Source: Planctomycetaceae bacterium
GTDB lineage: Bacteria > Planctomycetota > Planctomycetia > Pirellulales > Pirellulaceae
DNA length: 64,000 nt
Direction: 5' to 3'
Assembly: GCA_007694185.1 (NCBI GenBank)
Contig: RECD01000140.1
Coordinates: forward strand, 1 to 64,000
Positions 9,132-16,823 of this stretch are shown piece after piece. Under the pieces are notes generated by a model. The model was not told where the DNA came from and made no database searches. It saw nothing but the letters and a program-made list of their open reading frames with translations. A program made the position numbers and the translations under genes. Every line of letters begins with the position of its first letter. Within the stretch, counting starts at the first letter, position 1.

Positions 9132-10081
9132 GGGAATTGAAGATCTTCAGCGGGCAAGCCAATCCCGAACTCTGTCTCGAGATTTGCCAGCACCTGCATC
9201 TCAAGCCCTCCGCGATCTCGCTGGGGAAGTTTCCTGACGGGGAGAATTATTGCAAGCTAGAAGACGACGTGCGCGGTCGGGACGTCTTTTTGGTCCAGCC
9301 GACATGCCCCCCCTGCAACGATCATCTGATGGAACTGCTCATCATGATCGACAGTTGCAAGCGGGCGAGCGCGAATCGGATCACCGCCGTGATCCCCTAC
9401 TTCGGCTACGCACGACAGGACCGCAAGGACGAGGGGCGGGTGCCGATCACCGCCAAATTGGTCGCCAACCTGATCACCCGTGCCGGTGCCGATCGGGTGT
9501 TGGCGATGGACCTGCACGCAGCACAGATCCAAGGGTTTTTTGACGTCCCTGTCGATCACCTCTATGCCGCACCCGTGCTGAATGATTCCTTTCTGCGGCG
9601 GGGACTGGCGGCCGATCGGATCGTGGTCGTCAGCCCAGACGAGGGGAGCATCAAGCGGGCGGTCGGCCATGCCAAGCGGCTCAACGGCGCCATCGCGATT
9701 GTCGACAAGCGTCGCACCAGCGCGACCGAAGTTCGCCAAAGCACGATCATCGGCGGGCCGATCGAGGGCAAAGTGGCGGTGATGTTCGACGACATGATCA
9801 GCACCGCCGGGTCGATCTGCGGTGCCGCCCGGTTGGTGAAAAAGGCCGGCGCGGAGGAGATCCATATCGCGTGTACTCACGGGGTGCTGTGCGGCCCCGC
9901 GATCGATCGTCTCCGCGATGCCCCGATCGATTCGATCGCGATCACGAATAGCATTCCGTTGCCCGCGGAAAAGCACTTGCCCAACCTCCACGTCCTCAGC
10001 GTCGCGCCGCTGTTGGCCGAGGCGATCAAGCGGATCCATCACGATCAATCGATCAGTGCGATGTTTCGAGAAGGCAGCTGA
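9128..10081 (+). CDS. prs: ribose-phosphate pyrophosphokinase
   Basis: MRELKIFSGQANPELCLEICQHL...KFPDGENYCKLEDDVRGRDVFLVQPTCPPCNDHLMELLIMIDSCKRASANRITAVIPYFGYARQDRKDEGR; PRPP synthetase signature. Confidence 0.96.
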   Translation: MRELKIFSGQANPELCLEICQHLHLKPSAISLGKFPDGENYCKLEDDVRGRDVFLVQPTCPPCNDHLMELLIMIDSCKRASANRITAVIPYFGYARQDRKDEGRVPITAKLVANLITRAGADRVLAMDLHAAQIQGFFDVPVDHLYAAPVLNDSFLRRGLAADRIVVVSPDEGSIKRAVGHAKRLNGAIAIVDKRRTSATEVRQSTIIGGPIEGKVAVMFDDMISTAGSICGAARLVKKAGAEEIHIACTHGVLCGPAIDRLRDAPIDSIAITNSIPLPAEKHLPNLHVLSVAPLLAEAIKRIHHDQSISAMFREGS

Positions 10082-10177
10082 ATTTCGATTTCATGGGGCC
10101 CAGCCGCACGGCGGTGAAGGGCCGCGCGGACGGCGGTGAAGGGCAGCGCGACAGGCCGAACGACAGGGTGTTTGATG

Positions 10178-11218
10178 CGACGGATATTTGTCACGGGAGG
10201 CACCGGCTTCATCGGCCGTCGCTTGGTTGACCGTTTGGTACGGGACGGGACCCCGCCGGTCTGCTTGGTTCGCTCGTTGAACAAAGTGCGGGGTTGGGAC
10301 GAGCGAGGTATTCGGTCGGTGGTGGGGGCTTTGGAGCGGCCAGAGACCTATGCGGCCGCCCTGGCCGACTGCGACTTGGTCATCCATGTCGCCGGCTTGA
10401 CCCACGCGTTGCAACCGTCGGAGTTGATGCGGGTCAACGGGCTGGATTGTGGCCGCTTGGCTGAAAGTTGTTTGACGGCTGGGGTGAAGCGGTTGGTCCA
10501 TGTCTCTTCCCTGGCCGCCGCCGGTCCGGTCCCGGTGGGTTCGCGCCCCCGGGTCGAGACGGATCCTGATGAACCGATTTCGAACTATGGCCGGAGCAAA
10601 CTGGAGGGCGAGAATGAGTTTCGTCGACGGGCCGGCGAGTTGGAGATTTCGGTCATTCGGCCAGGTTTTGTCTACGGCCCGGGCGACGCCAAGCTGGAGC
10701 CGCTGATTCGGAGCATCGATCGGTTGCGCGTCCACGTCCTGGTCGGGCGTCCCGACCCGCAGTTATCGTTCCTTCATGTCGACGATTTGGTGAATCTGAT
10801 CCTGTTGGCGGCGTGGCAGGGTGAGACCTTGCTGCCTAAGCCTGATGGTCTGGAGGAACGTGCCCGCGGAGTCTACTTCGCCTGTGACGATCACGAGTTC
10901 TTGACTTACGGTCAGTTCGGGAAGCGGATCGCGGAACGTCTGGGCAAGCAGGTTTTGTTGTTGCCGCTGAGCCGGCCGGCCGGATTCGCCGTCGCGGCGA
11001 TCGCACAATTTGCCGGTTCGCTGATCGGCAAGCCGTCGATCCTGAATGTCGATAAGGTTCGGGAGGCCACCGCTCCGGCTTGGCTCTGTTCTTCCGTGAA
11101 GGCTCAAACTCAGTTGGGGTTCTCGCCGGCCCGGACCCTGGATCAGTACCTTCCCGACATGATCAACTCCTACCTCCCCGGATCCATCGCCGGATCAGGA
11201 GCCGAATCCACGGCTTGA
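10178..11218 (+). CDS. NAD-dependent epimerase/dehydratase (extended SDR)
   Basis: MRRIFVTGGTGFIGRRLVDRLVRDG...SNYGRSKLEGENEFRRRAGELEISVIRPGFVYGPGD; GxxGxxG and YxxxK. Confidence 0.9.
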   Translation, partial: RRIFVTGGTGFIGRRLVDRLVRDGTPPVCLVRSLNKVRGWDERGIRSVVGALERPETYAAALADCDLVIHVAGLTHALQPSELMRVNGLDCGRLAESCLTAGVKRLVHVSSLAAAGPVPVGSRPRVETDPDEPISNYGRSKLEGENEFRRRAGELEISVIRPGFVYGPGDAKLEPLIRSIDRLRVHVLVGRPDPQLSFLHVDDLVNLILLAAWQGETLLPKPDGLEERARGVYFACDDHEFLTYGQFGKRIAERLGKQVLLLPLSRPAGFAVAAIAQFAGSLIGKPSILNVDKVREATAPAWLCSSVKAQTQLGFSPARTLDQYLPDMINSYLPGSIAGSGAESTA

Positions 11219-12683
11219 GCCGGCTGCGCTGATAACCATCGCCGAGCTTTCGAGACGCTTCCGATCGGGTCGGGTAAGGCCGGACGACACCCCCGACGCG
11301 CCCCAGCCCGATGCCTTCCCGGATCGCCAGCGTCCACTCCCCGATCGCTTCTCCCGCCTGAGCCCCGACGATCGTCGCTCCCAGGATTCGGTCGGAACCG
11401 CGCCGGCAGTGAACCCGCACGAACCCTTCGGGCTCGCCATCCAGCACCGCCCGATCGACCTCCGCGAAGGGCTGGGTATGCGTCGACGCCTGCCAGCCCC
11501 GTGCTTCGATCTCGGCCAGACCGAGTCCGACGTGAGCCAATTCGGGTTCGGTGTAGGTGCAGCGAGGCAGGATCAATCGGGACGCCCGCGACCAACCGGG
11601 AAAGAAGGCGTTGCGAATCACCAAGCGAGCGGCCGCATCGGCCGCGTGGGTGAAGCGATGGTTGGAACAGACGTCGCCCGCGGCGTAGACACGACCGTGC
11701 GTGGTTCGTAAGCGGTCGTCCACGATCACGCCCCGGTGGGTGTCGTAGGCGATACCGGCCCGTTCTAGCCCGAGCCCTTCGACCCGAGGGGCGCGGCCGA
11801 CCGCAACCAAGATCGCATCGCTTTCGACGCTCGTCGGGGGCTGGTCACCCTGCCGCAAGACGACCCGCCATGGCGAACCGGGTTCGACCCGGACGGCTCG
11901 TGTTTCGCACCGCAAATCGATCCCATCGCGACGAAGCGAGTTCGCAACGACCGCCGCCGCCTCCTTGTCTTCTCGGTTCAGGATCACGTCGGAGGACTCC
12001 ACCAGCGTGACCGCGGACCCCAAACGCCGGAACGCTTGAGCCATCTCGCACCCGATCGGCCCGCCCCCCAGGACCAGCATTCGCCGTGGCAGTTCCGTTA
12101 AGCGAAACAGCGATTCGTTGGTCAGATAGTCGGCCTCCGCAAGGCCCGGGATGGGGGGGCGGATCGGTTCGGATCCCGTGGCGATCACAGCGCGGCGAAA
12201 TCGCAATTCGCGACCGTCGACGCAGACCGTCATCGCACTCGAGAACTCGGCCTGGCCGAAGTAGACGTCGATCCCCAGCGCCCGAAAGCGATCTGCCGAA
12301 TCATGTGGCCCCAGCGACGCGCGGACTTGTCGCATCCGCCGCATCACCGCCTCGAAATCCACTTGCGGTGACGCAACTCGGACGCCGAAGCGGTCGGCAT
12401 CGCGGATGCCGGCGACCTTTCGCGCGGCCGCGATCACCGCCTTGGACGGGACGCAACCGTCGTGCAAGCAATCGCCGCCCAGCGGCCCCCGTTCGATCAA
12501 CGCGACCTCGGCACCCAGCCCCGCTGCCCCCGCCGCTGCGACCAACCCCGCGGGTCCGCCGCCGATGACGACCAAGGAATACGGTCGCTGCGGCCGCGGA
12601 TTCTCCCAGCCCGCAGGGCGGACCAGGCGATGCAGTTCGCGGTCCTCGGGGGTAAGGTCCGCCGAATCGGCCAGGGAAGTCAT
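11163..12683 (-). CDS. mercuric reductase/dihydrolipoamide dehydrogenase-like FAD-dependent disulfide oxidoreductase
   Basis: PYSLVVIGGGPAGLVAAAGAAGLGAEVALIERGPLGGDCLHDGCVPSKAVIAAARK; CX4C redox site; C-terminal dimerisation region. Confidence 0.9.
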   Translation of the reverse strand: MTSLADSADLTPEDRELHRLVRPAGWENPRPQRPYSLVVIGGGPAGLVAAAGAAGLGAEVALIERGPLGGDCLHDGCVPSKAVIAAARKVAGIRDADRFGVRVASPQVDFEAVMRRMRQVRASLGPHDSADRFRALGIDVYFGQAEFSSAMTVCVDGRELRFRRAVIATGSEPIRPPIPGLAEADYLTNESLFRLTELPRRMLVLGGGPIGCEMAQAFRRLGSAVTLVESSDVILNREDKEAAAVVANSLRRDGIDLRCETRAVRVEPGSPWRVVLRQGDQPPTSVESDAILVAVGRAPRVEGLGLERAGIAYDTHRGVIVDDRLRTTHGRVYAAGDVCSNHRFTHAADAAARLVIRNAFFPGWSRASRLILPRCTYTEPELAHVGLGLAEIEARGWQASTHTQPFAEVDRAVLDGEPEGFVRVHCRRGSDRILGATIVGAQAGEAIGEWTLAIREGIGLGRVGGVVRPYPTRSEASRKLGDGYQRSRLKPWIRLLIRRWIRGGRS

Positions 12684-13408
12684 TGGGGGTGGTCTTCGGC
12701 AAGAGGGAACCAGCGGCGAACGGCGAATCGCAGCAGGAGCGGAAGCAGCCCAAGGATCGCCAACGCGAGCACCAGACGAATGCCGATCACATCGCCGACG
12801 GATGTCGTGGCCGCTTCCAGGCTCGGTAGTTGGGAACCGGCGTAAACGTAGGCTGCCGTGGCGGGCAGCATCCCGAGTTGGCTGATCCACCAGAACGAAA
12901 ACAGGCCGATCGGTGTCAATCCCATCCCGAGGTTGATCAGGAAGAACGGGGCACCGACCAGCAGTCGCAGCGAGAACAGGTACCAGGGCCCATCTCTGGC
13001 GATCGCGCGGTTCCAGCCTTCGAGTCGTTCCCCCCAGCGGTCTCGCACCCAGTCACGAAGCAGGTAGCGGCTGAGCAGAAAGGCGATGCTGGCGCCGGCG
13101 GTCGAGCCGAAGCTGGCGATGAGCAAGCCGACCAAAAAACCGAAAATCCAGCCGCAGGCCAGCGTCATCAGGGTGGCCCCGGGCAACGACAGACCGGCGA
13201 CGAGTGAGTAGATGCCGACGGCGACCAGTGGGGCGAGCAGCGGGTGGGCGGCGGCTAAATCTCGCAATTCCCCCTCTTGTTCTGCCCACTTCTGCCAGTT
13301 CGGGCTGATCGGCAGCTGGCGAACCGCGATGACGGTCAGTGCCAGCAGGGCGAGCGGAACGAGCCACCGCAGTGCTCGCGCCGGGAAGGGAGTCGAGCGT
13401 TCGCTCAT
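12680..13408 (-). CDS. TVP38/TMEM64 family membrane protein
   Basis: ACGWIFGFLVGLLIASFGSTAGASIAFLLSRYLLRDWVRDRWGERLEGWNRAIARDGPWYLFSLRLLVGAPFFLINLGMGLT; SNARE-associated/VTT pattern; 4-bp overlap with downstream oxidoreductase. Confidence 0.88.
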   Translation of the reverse strand: MSERSTPFPARALRWLVPLALLALTVIAVRQLPISPNWQKWAEQEGELRDLAAAHPLLAPLVAVGIYSLVAGLSLPGATLMTLACGWIFGFLVGLLIASFGSTAGASIAFLLSRYLLRDWVRDRWGERLEGWNRAIARDGPWYLFSLRLLVGAPFFLINLGMGLTPIGLFSFWWISQLGMLPATAAYVYAGSQLPSLEAATTSVGDVIGIRLVLALAILGLLPLLLRFAVRRWFPLAEDHPQ

Positions 13409-14397
13409 TCGCCCGTCGCGCGATGCTTGGCCCACGCGGCCGCTCCCAACACCCCGGCGTCGTCACCCAACTTCGCCGCCACGACGTCGAAGCGATCCCG
13501 GTAGGCGTGCATCACGTGTTTGCGAGCCGTTCGCTTGACCGTCCCGACGATCAGTTCTTCCATCGCTTCGACCAGCCCGCCGCCGAGGATGATCCGATCG
13601 GGCGCCAGCAGGTGAACGATGTTGACCACGGCGATGCCGATCGTCTTGGCGGCTTCCAAGACCAGCGCATGGATCGCCACGTCGCCCGCCTCAATCGCCT
13701 GGGCGATCGTGCCGCTACGGATATCGGAAAGGTCGGTACCGCCGTGGGCCATCAGATACGGGGCTTCGCCACGATAGGCGGCCTTGACCGCTTCGGCGGC
13801 TACGGTCAATCGGCTGGCTTCGGCTTCGAGGGTTCCGGTGAACGAATACCCGCCGGTACGAATCGAACTGCTGATCCGCGTGTGGCCGATCTCCATGCAG
13901 GAAACCCCAGCCCCCTGAAGGATTTGACCCTGGTAGACGCAACCACCCCCGATGCCGGTCCCCGGAAAAATCCCGACCGCGCAACGCGCGTCGATCGCGG
14001 CGCCGAATCGGTATTCCCCGTACACCCCGGCGTCGACATCGTTGATCGTGTAGACGGGACAGTCAAAATGTTTGGCCAGGCGTGCCGATACGTTCACGTC
14101 GTCCCAGCCGAGATTCGGGGCTTGCAGGATTCGCCCGCGGTCCATATCGACCGGACCGGGACAACCGATCCCAATGCCGGCGATCCGCTTGGGAGAAATT
14201 TCGGACTCGGCCAACATTTTCTCGATCGTCGACTCGATCCGGCTAAGCCCCTGCTCCGCCCCTTCGCTGCCGCGGGTTTTTCGTCGCCTTTTTCCGAGCG
14301 GACGAAACTCGTCGTCGTAAGCGATCGTCAACATTTTGGTGCCACCGAGGTCGAATCCGATCCACACGCGGTCGCTACTGGGGCTATCTTCGGGCAT
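13405..14397 (-). CDS. ROK family protein (putative sugar kinase)
   Basis: MPEDSPSSDRVWIGFDLGGTKMLTIAYDDE...GIGIGCPGPVDMDRG...GIFPGTGIGGGCVYQGQILQGAGVSCMEIGHTRI; ROK ATP-binding motifs. Confidence 0.88.
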   Translation of the reverse strand: MPEDSPSSDRVWIGFDLGGTKMLTIAYDDEFRPLGKRRRKTRGSEGAEQGLSRIESTIEKMLAESEISPKRIAGIGIGCPGPVDMDRGRILQAPNLGWDDVNVSARLAKHFDCPVYTINDVDAGVYGEYRFGAAIDARCAVGIFPGTGIGGGCVYQGQILQGAGVSCMEIGHTRISSSIRTGGYSFTGTLEAEASRLTVAAEAVKAAYRGEAPYLMAHGGTDLSDIRSGTIAQAIEAGDVAIHALVLEAAKTIGIAVVNIVHLLAPDRIILGGGLVEAMEELIVGTVKRTARKHVMHAYRDRFDVVAAKLGDDAGVLGAAAWAKHRATGE

Positions 14398-14585
14398 GGT
14401 TGCTGGCTCAGGCTGCTGGGGCGTTGTCGCGGATGCGAGGCAAGCTGCATTTTCCTCCCCTAGCCACTTAAAATCCATGGCGGGTCCGCACGAATGTTCA
14501 TCCGGCCGACGCTTGAGCAACCGAAAAATCGCAAATCTGTCATTATTTTTCCCAATAAAACTCTGCCCAGCAGCATCCTTATCCC

Positions 14586-15257
14586 GTGATGGCACCCGCC
14601 AACCGGTCCGATCCCCCGTCCGATGGTCGCCCGGCGTCCGGAATGGGTGCCTCAGAGGGCGTACGGCCGGTTGCCCCGCTTGGCGTGGCAGCCGATTGGG
14701 ACGAGGCGACGGTGCTGGAATGCTTCCGTCGCCACGCTCCGGGGCTGGGTGCTGCCCTGCGGGTGCGACTGGTGAACGAGGCGGACGTGGAGGACTGTTT
14801 GAATCGGGTTTTGGAGAAATTGTGGTTCCAGGGCGGTTCGGTCGCCCCGGCAGCCCGTCGGGCTTGGTTGTTCGTCGTGGCGCGAAATGAAGCCGCTGCT
14901 GTCTATCGTCGGGCAGCTCGTCAGTTGCCGGTGCATAAGGCTCGCAGCGCTCGTAACGATGGGGTGGACGAAAAAATTTGGGTTGGGGATGGTGCCCTGC
15001 GGCACGGGGAGGCCTGGGAGGATTTGATCGATGAGCAACCCTCGCCAAGGGACGAGTTGCTTCGTCGCGAGGAGTGGGAGCGGTTGCGGTTGGCGGCCGA
15101 GTCGTTGCCGCCCGACCAGTACGAAGTGGTCCGTTGTCGGTTTTTCGAAGGGTTGACGTTCCGGCAGATCGCGGATCGTTTCGGAATCCCGCTCGGGACG
15201 GCTTTATCGAGAGCCCATGCGGCAATTTTGAGGTTGAAGCGAGATCTTGATCGCTGA
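14586..15257 (+). CDS. ECF-type RNA polymerase sigma factor
   Basis: VEDCLNRVLEKLWFQGGSVAPAARRAWLFVVARNEAAAVYRR...LPPDQYEVVRCRFFEGLTFRQIADRFGIPLGTALSRAHAAILRLKRDL; sigma2 and sigma4 regions. Start GTG 14586 or ATG 14589. Confidence 0.88.
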   Translation: MMAPANRSDPPSDGRPASGMGASEGVRPVAPLGVAADWDEATVLECFRRHAPGLGAALRVRLVNEADVEDCLNRVLEKLWFQGGSVAPAARRAWLFVVARNEAAAVYRRAARQLPVHKARSARNDGVDEKIWVGDGALRHGEAWEDLIDEQPSPRDELLRREEWERLRLAAESLPPDQYEVVRCRFFEGLTFRQIADRFGIPLGTALSRAHAAILRLKRDLDR

Positions 15258-15294
15258 TTGGGATTGAAGCGTTTGTGTTTTCTATGTCCGCCGG

Positions 15295-16089
15295 ATGAAC
15301 CGCATGTCGTTTTTTGAATCGGATCGGCCATCGCCTGCGGAGTTCCCTGACGGGAACCTCCCAGCGGGTGTCGGTGAGCCTTTTTCGGATCTTCCGAAAG
15401 CCCCGCTCAGCGACCTGCGGTTGATCGGATATCTGATGGGAGAGCCGGTTGCCGAGTGGGCGGATGCTGACTCGGAACCCTGGCGGGATGAGCAGATCGA
15501 GCGTTGGCTGGCGCAGGATGTTGCGAACGTGGAACGGTTGGAGTGCTTGGCGGTTGCGATCGTCGGATTGGCGAGTGGAGTGGCCCAGCCGCATCGCTGC
15601 GTGCTAGCTGATCGCGTTGACGAGTCGGGCCCTGTTGGGTCTGGGGCGCTTGCTGGTTCCGGCCGACTTTTGCTGGGCCGGCCTTGGCTGGGCCGACGGC
15701 GCGGCTGGCTGTTGGCCGGAGTTTGTTCGGCTGCCTGCTTGGCGGCCTTGTTGTGGTCGCTGGCGGAACATTCAGACAATGCGGCTACCGGGCGTGTCGC
15801 CATGGCGTGGTCGGAGTTCAGCGCCGGCGAGTTCAACGCGGGTGAAGCGGACTCGTCGGTGAACACGCCGGCGACGGACGGATCGTGGGATACCGCGGCG
15901 GGTGATTGGGAAGCGGGCTGGAACTACGCAGCGGAGGCAGATGACTTCACGGACGTGGTAGAGGAAACTGGGGACGAGAGCGGCTTTGCCACAGGAGGTG
16001 ATTCGCCCCCCGATTGGCTGGTGTTCGCGGTTGCTAGGCTGGATGATTCGATCGGTCCCGACCAGATCGGTGAGGATTCAGCCCGATGA
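15295..16089 (+). CDS. hypothetical single-pass membrane protein, putative anti-sigma-like
   Basis: Directly downstream of ECF sigma; TM segment RRGWLLAGVCSAACLAALLWSLAEH mid-protein; 4-bp overlap with next gene. Confidence 0.6.
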   Translation: MNRMSFFESDRPSPAEFPDGNLPAGVGEPFSDLPKAPLSDLRLIGYLMGEPVAEWADADSEPWRDEQIERWLAQDVANVERLECLAVAIVGLASGVAQPHRCVLADRVDESGPVGSGALAGSGRLLLGRPWLGRRRGWLLAGVCSAACLAALLWSLAEHSDNAATGRVAMAWSEFSAGEFNAGEADSSVNTPATDGSWDTAAGDWEAGWNYAAEADDFTDVVEETGDESGFATGGDSPPDWLVFAVARLDDSIGPDQIGEDSAR

Positions 16090-16823
16090 ACCAACGAGTT
16101 CGGATGAACGGGATGCGATTCCCTTGCCTGGCGATCTTGCCGATGTTGGCCTTCGCGGCGTCAGGTCTTCTTCAGTCCCCGCGGGTGTCGGTTGTGCAAG
16201 CTCGCGAAACCTCGGCGGACGTGACACCGCCAGTGACGGAGCAGCCCGCGCCTGCGGCGGGTTCGGACCGTGACGGTTGGCGGCTCGCGCGGCAGCACCT
16301 GCCTGAATTGTTGCCGGTCCTCGAATACCTCCGAGAGCACGAACCGGAGCGGTATGAGCGGGCGATGCGGGAGTTGGATCGATCGGCGAAGCGGTTGGAG
16401 GTTCAAGCTAAACGGGGGCCTGCGTTTCTCGACAACGCGCTGCGTCAGTGGCAGGTCCGCGGGCAGATCGATCTGATCCGAGCGCGGCTCAAGGTTAGTC
16501 CGTCGGACGCGGGTCGTCGGCGGCTGCAGGCCGCGCTGCGGAAGCAAAAAGAGATCGAATGGGAACGGTTGCAGTTGGACCGAACGGCCTTGGTCGAACG
16601 CGAATCGGCGATCCGTCAGCGGCTGGTTCAGACGACTCAATTAGCCGAACGGGTACGGCGACAACGGGAGGAACTCGATCGGGCGATCGAGCTGCTCGGC
16701 GCCGAACGACCCGATTTGAAAATGCCCGATTCGTCGGCGGGAAATACCACGGAACCTGCAACTGGCAGGATTCCTTCCTCAGAAAATTCGACACGAATCA
16801 CCCCCTCGCGGAGTTCTTCATGA
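16086..16823 (+). CDS. hypothetical exported coiled-coil protein
   Basis: Signal-like N-terminus MNQRVRMNGMRFPCLAILPMLAFAASGLLQ; charged helical region RERSAIRQRLVQTTQLAERVRRQREELDRAIELL; ATGA overlaps on both sides. Confidence 0.65.
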   Translation: MNQRVRMNGMRFPCLAILPMLAFAASGLLQSPRVSVVQARETSADVTPPVTEQPAPAAGSDRDGWRLARQHLPELLPVLEYLREHEPERYERAMRELDRSAKRLEVQAKRGPAFLDNALRQWQVRGQIDLIRARLKVSPSDAGRRRLQAALRKQKEIEWERLQLDRTALVERESAIRQRLVQTTQLAERVRRQREELDRAIELLGAERPDLKMPDSSAGNTTEPATGRIPSSENSTRITPSRSSS

